64,000 nucleotides of DNA. Origin: Thermoanaerobacterium aotearoense. Lineage in GTDB: Bacteria > Bacillota > Thermoanaerobacteria > Thermoanaerobacterales > Thermoanaerobacteraceae. The notes beneath the pieces were generated by a model that ran no database searches, was not told the origin of the DNA, and worked only from the letters and a program-made list of their open reading frames with translations. Positions within the stretch are counted from its first letter, which is position 1. The number at the start of each line of letters is the position of its first letter. Positions 27,004-34,748 of this stretch are shown piece by piece. The stretch spans positions 2,503,501 through 2,567,500 of the forward strand of contig NZ_CP047602.1 in the NCBI RefSeq assembly GCF_009905255.1. Reading direction: 5' to 3'. Made by a program: the position numbers and the translations under genes.

Positions 27004-28488
27004 TCAACAAGCTTTTTGTGCAGTTTCTCCATTCAGTATCCTTCTTAAATATTCACCAGATATCGTTTCTTCTTTAACTAATATGCTGGATATCTCGTTT
27101 AACACATCTATTTTGTCCTTTAAAAGTTCTTTGACCTTTTCTTCCTGTTCTTTTATTATCCTGTTTACTTCCTCGTTTACCTTATCCCCTGATATATCGT
27201 CTTTGCTGATGATGCCAAGGCTTGAAAGCCCTGTATAGACTATTTTCTTTGCAATATCCACCGCTTGCTCAAAGTCATTGGCAGAGCCAGTGCTTCTGCT
27301 GTTTAATACGAGAAGCTCCGCAGCCGTTCCACCAAGGGCCACCATTATTTCATGCTCCAACTGTTCTTTCGTGTATATAAACGTATCATCCTTCTCAGTC
27401 TGCCTCACAAAGCCTAAAGCCTTGCCCCTTGGCACTATCGTTACAGTAGCCACAGAATTGGGATTGACTATTTCTCCAACTATAGCATGTCCTGCTTCAT
27501 GTATCGATACCCTTAGTATCTCATCTTCTGTAGGCTTTTTGTCTGTCTTTTCACCAAGTATGACTTTATCAACTGCTTCCTGCAAATGCTTTTGCATTAT
27601 CTTAGGTGAACCATCCCTCATAGCCAATATGGCTGCCTCGTTGCACAAGCTTTCCAAATGAGCTCCTGAAAAGCCAAAAGTGTCTTCTGCGATCGCTTCT
27701 AAATTTACATTTTCATCTAAAGGCTTATTTCTCGTATGAATTTTCAGTATCTGCAGTCTACCACTTTTGTCAGGAAGGTCTACCGTCACCTGTCTGTCAA
27801 ACCTTCCCGGTCTTAATAGGGCAGGATCCAGCATGTCAGGCCTATTTGTAGCCGCCACTACAAGAATATTTATATCATTATCGCTTTTTATGCCATCCAT
27901 CTCAACAAGAAGCTGGTTTAGTGTCTGATCGTATTCATGATGACTTTCGTTTGTGCCTCTTTTTGCCCCAAGTATATCTATTTCGTCTATAAATATTATC
28001 GCACTGTTTTTTTGTTCTTTTTTAGCCAATGCTTTTGCTGATTCAAACAGTTTCCTGACCCTCTGTGCACCGACACCTGCGTACATCTCTATAAACTCAC
28101 TGCCAGATGTAGCTACATAGCTAGAGTCAGTGTACTTAGCAGCAGCCTTAGCAAGGAGAGTTTTACCTGTACCTGGAGGTCCGCTTAAAAGTATCCCTTT
28201 AAGAGGCCTTATGCCCATTTTCCTGATTTTATCCCTGTTTATCACAAAATCCAGTGCTTCCTTTAACTCAGATATAGCTGTATTCTGTCCACCTATGTCA
28301 TCAAAAGACACGCTTGTGTCAGGATTCACTACTTTTCCTGACGAGCTAATAAGTCCCCTGCTTTCCAGCAAGAAGCTTAAAGCGAAAATCATCATTCCTA
28401 CTATCACAATAGGAGTTATATCTATGCCCAAAATAGCGGCAAAAATCACTAAAGCAATTGAAATACCGATGAGTATTTCTTTAACCAT
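27004..28488 (-). CDS. ftsH: FtsH-like membrane AAA+ zinc metalloprotease (short N-terminus)
   Basis: ATP-dependent membrane protease of 494 aa. Two closely spaced hydrophobic helices (about 5-22 and 27-43) are followed by the AAA+ domain and the M41 peptidase domain. The AAA+ motifs are Walker A GPPGTGKT, Walker B IIFIDEIDILG and second region of homology with RPGRFDR. The peptidase has zinc motif HEAGH. Canonical FtsH has about 600-650 aa with a folded extracytoplasmic domain of about 70 aa between its two helices; here only a few residues separate them. The ATG overlaps the end of the upstream gene by 8 nt (ATGGTTAA), so the two are co-translated. It is probably a second FtsH paralogue for membrane quality control; no main ftsH neighbours (tilS, hpt) are present. 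Confidence 0.92.
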   Translation of the reverse strand: MVKEILIGISIALVIFAAILGIDITPIVIVGMMIFALSFLLESRGLISSSGKVVNPDTSVSFDDIGGQNTAISELKEALDFVINRDKIRKMGIRPLKGILLSGPPGTGKTLLAKAAAKYTDSSYVATSGSEFIEMYAGVGAQRVRKLFESAKALAKKEQKNSAIIFIDEIDILGAKRGTNESHHEYDQTLNQLLVEMDGIKSDNDINILVVAATNRPDMLDPALLRPGRFDRQVTVDLPDKSGRLQILKIHTRNKPLDENVNLEAIAEDTFGFSGAHLESLCNEAAILAMRDGSPKIMQKHLQEAVDKVILGEKTDKKPTEDEILRVSIHEAGHAIVGEIVNPNSVATVTIVPRGKALGFVRQTEKDDTFIYTKEQLEHEIMVALGGTAAELLVLNSRSTGSANDFEQAVDIAKKIVYTGLSSLGIISKDDISGDKVNEEVNRIIKEQEEKVKELLKDKIDVLNEISSILVKEETISGEYLRRILNGETAQKAC

Positions 28489-29005
28489 CCGTTACATCCC
28501 CCTTTGTATTGCGCGGTATAATCTTGTACAGGTAATTTTGACCATCATATATGCTTAAATATATATTGTTCTCATCAATATATAAATTCGTCTTGGCGCC
28601 TTTTTCAATGCTATTTTTATCGATAATATTGCTCATCTCTATATAATCGCCATTTTGGATAGCCTGATATATTGCAAACTGATCCTCATAAAACAGATTG
28701 TCTAATTTCTCGTTAGGATTGTCAACTATCTTTATATCAATTTTAGCCGGATATTTCTCAACTATCTTCTCAATGTCTTTGTACGCTGACATAAGGTTGT
28801 CCACCTTTTTAAGCTTGACATTTGCCGTATAACCGCTATTTCCAATGGTCACATCTGCAGATTGAACGCCATTGAACGATTTTATGTCAGTGGCTATCTT
28901 CTGCGGCAATATGCGATTCTGATATAAATTAAATCCTCCTAAAAGCACACCCAGCACCAACGTCACCGTTACTATGACTACCTGCCATTTCAATTTCGAA
29001 AACAT
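28481..29005 (-). CDS. single-pass membrane protein of unknown function, partner of the FtsH-like protease
   Basis: I do not recognise a named family. 174 aa from the ATG at 29005, which follows GAGAGGGGG by 7 nt. One N-terminal membrane helix (about 6-25, VVIVTVTLVLGVLLGGF) is followed by about 145 residues that should lie outside the cell. They contain a segment resembling a small alpha/beta fold (VQSADVTIG to KVDNLMSAYKDIEKIV) and a C-terminal beta-rich part (TNLYIDENNIYLSIYDGQNYLYKI). Its stop codon overlaps the FtsH-like start, and a promoter lies directly upstream. The arrangement suggests it supplies the extracytoplasmic part or an adaptor for the protease; this is inference from gene order. 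Confidence 0.85.
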   Translation of the reverse strand: MFSKLKWQVVIVTVTLVLGVLLGGFNLYQNRILPQKIATDIKSFNGVQSADVTIGNSGYTANVKLKKVDNLMSAYKDIEKIVEKYPAKIDIKIVDNPNEKLDNLFYEDQFAIYQAIQNGDYIEMSNIIDKNSIEKGAKTNLYIDENNIYLSIYDGQNYLYKIIPRNTKGDVTDG

Positions 29006-29039
29006 AATATACCCCCTCTCCGGCGACATGATATATCAT

Positions 29040-29068
29040 ATTATATCACAAAATATATACTCAGACAA
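29040..29068 (-). promoter_or_regulatory. promoter of the membrane protein / FtsH-like operon
   Basis: Minus-strand TTGTCT (29068-29063) and a perfect TATAAT (29045-29040) with a 17-nt spacer, about 35 nt before the start codon at 29005. Confidence 0.7.
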
Positions 29069-29189
29069 CACCATCTCGATTGACTTCAGCAATTCATAAA
29101 ACTATAATTAGCTTAATAATATATAATTATATTACAACTTCTACTCAAAACTTAATGTTTAAAATTTACAAATACAGAGGTGAATGATC

Positions 29190-29552
29190 ATGAGGATAGC
29201 AGCTACGGTAACAACTGACGGATTAATTTCTAAATTGCCAGACGGTCCTTATATAGTTATCTATGATAGCGGGAAAAAAGACGCAGAAAAATACGAAAAT
29301 CCAGGTTTTACTCTAAAAGACGGTAGGCGAATCGCTACAGTTAATTTTCTAATAGACAAAAAAGTCGATCATGTAATCACAATACCCGAATCATTCTGCG
29401 ATATATCGTATGGCAAGGCTAAAAACAGCGGCATCAAATTCATAAGGCTTAACGAAAGCTTGCCATTTGAAGAAGTCATCGAAAACCTTGAAACATACTT
29501 AAATAGCGCAGCGTATGATATACCAGAGCAAGAATTATTTAAGAAAAAATAA
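29190..29552 (+). CDS. NifB/NifX-type dinitrogenase cofactor-biosynthesis domain protein
   Basis: Stand-alone NifX/NafY-fold domain (dinitrogenase iron-molybdenum cofactor family), 120 aa. It has the MRIAATVTTDGLISKLPDG opening and the VDHVITIPESFCDISYGKAK middle part in which such proteins bind metal clusters. No nif genes are nearby. In non-diazotrophs these proteins are thought to handle Fe-S or other metal clusters, and the next gene is the Fe-S carrier Mrp, convergently placed. The ATG at 29190 is preferred over one 6 nt upstream because GAGGTG ends only 1 nt before the upstream one. Confidence 0.82.
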   Translation: MRIAATVTTDGLISKLPDGPYIVIYDSGKKDAEKYENPGFTLKDGRRIATVNFLIDKKVDHVITIPESFCDISYGKAKNSGIKFIRLNESLPFEEVIENLETYLNSAAYDIPEQELFKKK

Positions 29553-29561
29553 AAAAATTAT

Positions 29562-29595
29562 AGGAGGCATTGATAATTTCGATGCCTCCTTTTTT
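29562..29595. terminator. bidirectional terminator
   Basis: AGGAGGCAT and ATGCCTCCT form a perfect 9-bp stem with an 11-nt loop, followed by TTTTTT on the plus strand and flanked by A-rich DNA on the other side. It separates the convergent nifX-like and mrp genes. Confidence 0.88.
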
Positions 29596-29605
29596 AATTA
29601 ACTTA

Positions 29606-30661
29606 TCAGCGGATGGGCTTTACTTTTTCCGACACTTTTTTAGCCAGTTCTAAGTAGTATTTTGCTTGTGGCCCGTTTATAAAAGATATAGGTAAGCCAA
29701 TATCGCTTTTTTCCCGTATCTTTATGTCAATAGGAATCTTCACAAGAACTTCTGTATTAAGCTCTTTTGCAAGTCTGTCTGTTTCACCTTCTCCAAATAT
29801 ATTGTACTTTTTGTGGCAATCAGGGCACTCGAAGTACGACATGTTTTCCGCTATTCCTATAAGGTCTATATTTACCTTCTGAGCCATATAGGCAATTCTT
29901 CCCGCCACATGTGAAGCAGATGCTTGCGGAGTTGTGACAAGTAAAAATTTCTGCTCAGGCACTTTCTGCATTATTGTAAGAGGTATGTCCCCAGTGCCTG
30001 GTGGTAAGTCAATTATCATGTAGTCAAGTTCTCCCCAGTAAACATCATTCATAAACTGCTCAAGGACACCTCCTAAAAGCGGCCCTCTCCATATAAGCGG
30101 CGTATCTTCATCAGCAAAATTGCCCATTGAAATGACCTTAATGCCGTACTTCTCTATCGGCAGTATCGTATTTTCATCTAATGCATAGGGTCTCTCGCCA
30201 ACTATGCCTAATAAGCGAGGTATGCTGAAACCTAAAACATCAGCATCAATTAAGCCAACTTTGTAGCCTAACTTTCCGAGTGCAACGGCAAGATTTGCAG
30301 AAACCGTAGACTTGCCAACGCCGCCTTTGCCGCTTCCCACTGCGATAACACGGGTCTTTTCGAATACAGGCACTTTTCCTTGATTCATGCTATTTGCAAG
30401 CTTTTGCCTTTCTTCTTCTGTCATGGCACCCATGTTGACCACCACATCATCAACACCATCTAAGTTTTTAAGCTTATTTATGACATCTTCCCTTATAGTG
30501 TTTTGAAGTGGACAGCCTTTAATTGTCAATTTTATGTCAACCGTGACTGTACTGCCGTCTATATTGATATTATCAACCATATTAAGGTCGACGATGCTTC
30601 TCCCTATCTCAGGATCAAAAACATCTCTTAGTGCATTTAAAATTTGTTCTTTTGTAACCAA
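29606..30661 (-). CDS. mrp: Mrp/NBP35-type iron-sulfur cluster carrier ATPase
   Basis: Cytoplasmic P-loop ATPase that carries and transfers [4Fe-4S] clusters. An N-terminal MIP18/DUF59 domain (first about 80 residues, with DPEIGRSIVDLNMV and KGCPLQNTI) is joined to the ParA-like ATPase. The ATPase shows the deviant Walker A GSGKGGVGKSTVS, DADVLGFSIPRLLG, DLPPGTGDIPLT, and a CPDC pair (YFECPDCHKK) for cluster binding. The start is set at TTG 30661, which has TTAGGGGG about 7 nt upstream; the in-frame ATG 36 nt earlier lies before that site. It probably serves Fe-S enzymes such as the nearby hydrogenase, but nothing in the sequence shows regulation in common. Confidence 0.93.
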   Translation of the reverse strand: MVTKEQILNALRDVFDPEIGRSIVDLNMVDNINIDGSTVTVDIKLTIKGCPLQNTIREDVINKLKNLDGVDDVVVNMGAMTEEERQKLANSMNQGKVPVFEKTRVIAVGSGKGGVGKSTVSANLAVALGKLGYKVGLIDADVLGFSIPRLLGIVGERPYALDENTILPIEKYGIKVISMGNFADEDTPLIWRGPLLGGVLEQFMNDVYWGELDYMIIDLPPGTGDIPLTIMQKVPEQKFLLVTTPQASASHVAGRIAYMAQKVNIDLIGIAENMSYFECPDCHKKYNIFGEGETDRLAKELNTEVLVKIPIDIKIREKSDIGLPISFINGPQAKYYLELAKKVSEKVKPIR

Positions 30662-30831
30662 GTATATACCCCCTAACGGTATTTTATCTTTTAACACTTA
30701 TATTATAATATACAATTACTCTAAATAGAATACCTATAAGGCAATATTTTTATCATATGTCACTTTGAAATTTATTTTTATGGTGAAAACAATTACCAAA
30801 TTAACAATGAAATTTTTGTTAAATCGGTTAA

Positions 30832-30860
30832 TTGAATAAAGTTAGTTCTTAATATATGAT
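30832..30860 (+). promoter_or_regulatory. promoter of the HPr-like gene
   Basis: TTGAAT (30832-30837) and TATGAT (30855-30860) with a 17-nt spacer. An upstream in-frame ATG at 30856 falls inside this -10, which supports translation from 30892. Confidence 0.6.
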
Positions 30861-30891
30861 TAAAATAAATACATATAAGGGGGATAAATGT

Positions 30892-31128
30892 ATGAAAGAA
30901 TTTCAGGTTTCTTTAAATTCAATCGACAAAGTCAAAACTTTTGTAGAGAAGATGTCAAAATACCCTTTTGATATTGACATCGTATCAGGTCGTTATGTCA
31001 TAGACGCAAAGTCCATAATGGGGATTTTCAGCTTAAACCTCGAAAATCTGCTTACGGTCATACCGCATACAGACGATGAAGAAACATTAGCGAAGTTTTC
31101 CGATGACATAAAAGAATACATGAAGTAA
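30892..31128 (+). CDS. HPr-like domain protein lacking the phosphorylatable histidine
   Basis: 78-aa protein whose second half matches the PTS phosphocarrier HPr fold. DAKSIMGIFSLNL corresponds to the HPr segment around the regulatory Ser46 (NLKSIMGVMSLGI in Bacillus), so the equivalent Ser is kept. The active-site loop with His15 (GLHARPA) is absent: the region reads VSLNSIDKVKTFVEKM. It therefore cannot work as a normal phosphocarrier, much like Crh, which also lacks His15 and acts through Ser46 in carbon catabolite control. GGGGG lies 7 nt before the ATG. A regulatory role is inferred. Confidence 0.85.
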   Translation: MKEFQVSLNSIDKVKTFVEKMSKYPFDIDIVSGRYVIDAKSIMGIFSLNLENLLTVIPHTDDEETLAKFSDDIKEYMK

Positions 31129-31140
31129 AAAGCAAATTTA

Positions 31141-31170
31141 AAAGCGTAGACTATCTACGCTTTCATTTTT
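31141..31170. terminator. bidirectional terminator
   Basis: AAAGCGTAGA and TCTACGCTTT form a perfect 10-bp stem with a 3-nt loop, followed by CATTTTT on the plus strand and A-rich on the opposite side. It lies between the convergent HPr-like gene and the unknown gene at 31169. Confidence 0.85.
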
Positions 31171-32281
31171 ATATTATTGGTGGCGGTGTAGAGCCTTTTG
31201 GTATTGCTATTTGCCCTGTTAATGCGTCAATATGCATCAACCAATATCCCATATCACCAGCATTTCTCATGTTTTCTTTCAGTGGGCACCAGTACACAAA
31301 TCCTGTCATGCCTCCAAAAGGTTGATCTGTAAGTGTAAACAGCCCTGGCATTCCATAGACGATGTATTTAAGCTTTCCATTTTCGTCATTTACAAAGCCC
31401 ACCAGATAATGATCGTAGAAGCCATTTCTATATCCTGTGTTTATCCTCCACCATCTGTAACCTTCCATATTGTTTTCAAACGGATGAACTTCATCAAGGT
31501 AATTCACAATATTATTTACATATTCTTTTAAATACTTTACATAGCCGCTATTTTCCTGCTCGTAAACATCACTTTTGCTTATACTATCATCGCTTTGGTG
31601 TTCCATTTGAACGCTTGTATGCTCTTCATCATTTGCATCAACATCATCAGCAACGGTTTTCTCTATATTATCAATTTGTCCATTTCCCACATCTTCTTCA
31701 GGCTCAACCTGAATTTCGACTTCTTCTTCGTGATATTCCTCATCATTGTACTGTGGCAATACTATACCATCATCTGCGTTTTCTTTCTGATTTTCAACTA
31801 AATCATCAATAAACTGAATCTCGCTTTTATCTTTCTCAATATTTTCTATACTTTTCATAAGTTTCTTGTAAGTAGCTTTCCAGTTAAATCTGGACTTGTC
31901 TATGACGCCTGACAAAGGAATCAACCTTTGTTGTCCATTATCCGCTTCTACTAATGCCACAGCAAGATCCTCGAATTTCACTCCTCTACCAAGAACGTCA
32001 TCTGTATTAAAAGACCATTCCGCGCCACCTCTGCCTTTGTCATCCACTCTTATTGCTCCAAACTCAACCAATTTAGGGCTTTCTCCGATTTTTAAAAATT
32101 TTACCGTGTACGAATAATTGGGATCGAGATTTTGAAGCGACGCTGTAATTCTCCCTCTTCCGTTTATAGTCTCTATTTTAAGGTACCCTGATATTTCCTT
32201 GTCCTTTAAAAGCGCCGCACCCCTCTCGTCAGGTTCCAGCATTATATACATGCGCTTATAAATGTCCTTCCTTAAAGGCAT
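31169..32281 (-). CDS. uncharacterised protein with acidic central region
   Basis: I do not recognise a named function. 370 aa, no signal peptide or membrane helix. Three parts can be seen. An N-terminal beta-rich domain (about 1-125) includes GYLKIETINGRGRITASLQNL, reading like a small sandwich fold. A highly acidic, presumably disordered stretch (about 150-245) is rich in Glu, Asp and Asn. A compact aromatic C-terminal domain (about 250-370) carries HPFENNMEGYRWWRI, GFYDHYLVGFV, MPGLFTLTDQPFGGMTGFVYW. The C-terminal domain recurs in clostridial proteins of unknown role, possibly sporulation or envelope related; that is from memory of similar sequences and untested. Transcribed alone. Confidence 0.8.
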   Translation of the reverse strand: MPLRKDIYKRMYIMLEPDERGAALLKDKEISGYLKIETINGRGRITASLQNLDPNYSYTVKFLKIGESPKLVEFGAIRVDDKGRGGAEWSFNTDDVLGRGVKFEDLAVALVEADNGQQRLIPLSGVIDKSRFNWKATYKKLMKSIENIEKDKSEIQFIDDLVENQKENADDGIVLPQYNDEEYHEEEVEIQVEPEEDVGNGQIDNIEKTVADDVDANDEEHTSVQMEHQSDDSISKSDVYEQENSGYVKYLKEYVNNIVNYLDEVHPFENNMEGYRWWRINTGYRNGFYDHYLVGFVNDENGKLKYIVYGMPGLFTLTDQPFGGMTGFVYWCPLKENMRNAGDMGYWLMHIDALTGQIAIPKGSTPPPII

Positions 32282-32345
32282 TTTATATCCCCCTTATTTC
32301 AAATATATTTTAGCAATATATATTATGAAACAGGAGGATTTAATA

Positions 32346-33170
32346 TTACATCTTCATATCATAAATGGTATTTGTAAGCTCTGCAAACTTTTCTATTGAA
32401 AGAGTCTCTCCTCTTTGCTTTAAATCTATGCCACATTTTGTCAAAGCATCTGCAATTATCGATTGATCTATGTTTAGGGATTTTAATGAATTTGTTATGA
32501 CTTTTCTCCTCTGTCCAAAAGAGGATTTTACAATTCTGAAAAAAAGTCTTTCGTCTTTTACAAATACAGATGGCTTATCTAAAACATGTAATTTTATAAG
32601 CGATGAGCTTACCTTTGGCTTAGGTGAAAATACTTCCGGAGGAAGATTTAACAATATCTCTGGATTAGAGTAATAGTTTACTGCCACCGTCAATACACCA
32701 TAATCTTTGCCTCCTGGCTTTGCACATATCCTTTCCGCCACCTCTTTCTGCACCATTATAGTTATGTCTTTCATCAGGTGAGATTCTAAAAGTTTCATTA
32801 TTATAGGCGATGTTATGTAGTAAGGCAAATTTGCAACGACTTTGCACTTTTCCCCTCCAAAATACGCATCTACAGTCTCTTTTAAGTCAACTTTCATTAT
32901 ATCGTCATTTAATACGATTAGATTATCATGTCCTTTAAAATCTGCCTTCAGTATGTCATAAGCTTCTTTGTCTATCTCATAAGACACTACCATATTAGCC
33001 TTCTCTAATATCTTTCTGGTCAAGGTGCCTAATCCCGCACCTATCTCTATCACATTATCATCTTTTGTTATACCTGATAAATCAACTATCTTTGATAGTA
33101 TGGCTTCATCAAAAATAAAATTTTGTCCAAGTCTTTTCTTCGCGTTGAATCCTTTTACTTTCATCCTCAT
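32346..33170 (-). CDS. rsmA: 16S rRNA dimethyladenosine transferase RsmA/KsgA
   Basis: SAM-dependent enzyme that dimethylates A1518 and A1519 in helix 45 of 16S rRNA during small-subunit assembly. 274 aa, usual length. Motifs: KKRLGQNFIFD at the N-terminus, SAM motif I VIEIGAGLGTLT, and catalytic NLPYYITSPI. The C-terminal helical domain begins with PPEVFSPKPKVSSSLI. It lies directly downstream of the yabE-like gene as in Bacillus, but without the rnmV gene that usually separates them. Confidence 0.97.
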   Translation of the reverse strand: MRMKVKGFNAKKRLGQNFIFDEAILSKIVDLSGITKDDNVIEIGAGLGTLTRKILEKANMVVSYEIDKEAYDILKADFKGHDNLIVLNDDIMKVDLKETVDAYFGGEKCKVVANLPYYITSPIIMKLLESHLMKDITIMVQKEVAERICAKPGGKDYGVLTVAVNYYSNPEILLNLPPEVFSPKPKVSSSLIKLHVLDKPSVFVKDERLFFRIVKSSFGQRRKVITNSLKSLNIDQSIIADALTKCGIDLKQRGETLSIEKFAELTNTIYDMKM

Positions 33171-33180
33171 CTAACCTCGC

Positions 33181-33213
33181 TTTTTTCAAAAAACAAGACA
33201 GGTTAAACCTGTC
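33181..33213 (-). terminator. terminator overlapping the yabE-like stop codon
   Basis: GACAGGTT and AACCTGTC form a perfect stem (33197-33213) followed on the minus strand by TTGTTTTTTG. The first base of the stem is the last base of the TAG stop codon. It should partly insulate ksgA from the upstream gene. Confidence 0.75.
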
Positions 33214-34220
33214 TACTTAAGTATATAAACTCTAACAGTTCGTCTTCCCCAATTACATGCTTCTTTATATGATGTAAAAAACAAATCGATGATATTGCCT
33301 TTTATCGCTTCCCCAATATCTGCTGCAACCCCAGGACCATACCCCTCAACATAAAGTCTTGTACCTAAAGGTATTACTCTCGGGTCAACTGCAATGATAC
33401 CACGCCCGACTGTAGCACCAGAATACGTAAGGGATCCAGGCGGTGCATCATACCCTGTTGCATCCATTATCTTCATCTCTCTATATCTGTAGGTTTCTCC
33501 TCTTGATGTAGTCAAAAGCCCTAATGTGCCTACCTGTACTATCTTTGTTATGGGATTTTGTACTACAACGTCTTTTATAACTTGCCTTGATACTTCTTTC
33601 CCATCTTCATATGTAATTTTTATCGTCTTTTCTCGCTTTCCGTTTTGACCTTCTTGCACAACTAAAGTCTGACCTCTTATCATATTGTCATTTTGGATTG
33701 TTTGAACGTTGAAAGCTATATCTTCATCTTGAGTTATTACTTTTTCATTTACTCTGGTAATTGTGACATTCATTCCGCTATATGTTTTGCTATCTAAAGG
33801 AGTGCTAATTTTATCGATGGGACTTACTGTGATTTTTCCTTGAGCTAATACATCTTTTAATGTTGGTTTTACTGTGTATATTGTAATATCCTTTCCATCA
33901 ACGTGAATTACCACGGGGTATGCTCTTTTAATGCTGACTCTCATTCCATTTTTCAACTTCGAATCTATCGATGGTGTAACTTCGTCTTCTTTTCTAAGCT
34001 TTATATTTTTCTCTGCCAATAAGTCTTTTACACTGCTTTTAAATGTGGTCACAGCAACTGTTTTCCCGTTATCTGTGATTGTAACCTGTTTTTTCAAGTT
34101 AACGTATACAGTTATACCTACTAACAAAATGACCAAGGCAGCCACTATCAGAATTCCAGCCGGTTTCTTGATAAACTCAGTAAATGCATCCGGCCAAATT
34201 CTTCGGTTGCTTGCATCCAT
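33213..34220 (-). CDS. yabE: YabE-like cell wall protein (DUF348 x2, G5, 3D domain)
   Basis: Cell-surface protein of the YabE/resuscitation-promoting-factor-like group, 335 aa. An N-terminal membrane anchor or signal (about 18-38) is followed by two DUF348 repeats (about 50-90 and 105-150, each with the ..VTFKSSVKDLLAE / VKPTLKDVLAQ pattern). A G5 domain (about 165-235) precedes a C-terminal 3D domain (about 250-335), the lytic transglycosylase-like fold named for its three Asp. The Asp of MDATGYDAP, VAVDPR-type (here IAVDPRVIPLG) and GNIIDLFF are all present. Expected to act on peptidoglycan. Placement between tatD and ksgA repeats the Bacillus order. Confidence 0.93.
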   Translation of the reverse strand: MDASNRRIWPDAFTEFIKKPAGILIVAALVILLVGITVYVNLKKQVTITDNGKTVAVTTFKSSVKDLLAEKNIKLRKEDEVTPSIDSKLKNGMRVSIKRAYPVVIHVDGKDITIYTVKPTLKDVLAQGKITVSPIDKISTPLDSKTYSGMNVTITRVNEKVITQDEDIAFNVQTIQNDNMIRGQTLVVQEGQNGKREKTIKITYEDGKEVSRQVIKDVVVQNPITKIVQVGTLGLLTTSRGETYRYREMKIMDATGYDAPPGSLTYSGATVGRGIIAVDPRVIPLGTRLYVEGYGPGVAADIGEAIKGNIIDLFFTSYKEACNWGRRTVRVYILK

Positions 34221-34383
34221 TACATAACCTCCTCATTTTTATTGGGAAGACTTTTTTTAATTTTAATACACCATGTTATTTTTGTCAAATTGATTTCATA
34301 ATTTTTATCTCCATTTCCATTATAAGCTATCATTTATATTATCTACTATATTATTATATTATATACATAAAAATATTATGCTT

Positions 34384-34408
34384 CTAAAAAAACACGCCCT
34401 CACGGGCG
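34384..34408 (-). terminator. terminator with the stop codon of the Pro/Met-rich gene in its loop
   Basis: GGGCG (34404-34408) and CGCCC (34395-34399) enclose a 4-nt loop that contains the TGA stop (34402-34400). TGTTTTTTTA follows on the minus strand. It is a short but GC-rich intrinsic terminator. Confidence 0.75.
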
Positions 34409-34681
34409 CATCATCTGCATCATTTGTGTCATTATCATGTATGCCATCGAAACATGGTTATAAGCATCCATAAACATTCTCATGTGCTCAGGAGGGCACT
34501 GCATTGGTGGCATCATACCCGGCATTCCTGGCATAGGATAAGGCATAGGTCCCATTGGTGGCTCGGAAGGGCACGGCATCGTAGGCATACCTCCCATAGG
34601 CGGCTGCATTGGGCCTAAATACGGTTCTGGATTTACAGGTGGAACATTCATAGGATTTTCATTTACATTTTCTCTATCCAT
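34400..34681 (-). CDS. small Pro/Met-rich protein, unknown
   Basis: 93-aa protein of striking composition. Residues 11-64 consist almost only of Pro, Met and Gly with a few Cys and Glu, in repeating units such as GPMQPPMGGMP, PMPGMPGMMPPM. The tail (65-93) is helical and Met-rich, with HMRMFMDAYNHVSMAYMIM. No signal peptide or membrane helix is evident. GGAGG lies about 11 nt before the ATG. Such proteins in spore formers are often coat or inner-coat components; that is a guess from composition, with no homologue recognised. Inserted between tatD and yabE, which are adjacent in Bacillus. Confidence 0.75.
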   Translation of the reverse strand: MDRENVNENPMNVPPVNPEPYLGPMQPPMGGMPTMPCPSEPPMGPMPYPMPGMPGMMPPMQCPPEHMRMFMDAYNHVSMAYMIMTQMMQMMRP

Positions 34682-34748
34682 CTTTCACTTTTCCTCCTTT
34701 TTTTGAAATATCCATTTCAATACAGTATATGTTCCACCTTTTAAATTG

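Noticed and set aside
29190..29552. NifX-like gene as evidence of nitrogen fixation
   Set aside because: No nifHDK or nifB is present here, and stand-alone domains of this family are common in non-diazotrophic anaerobes.
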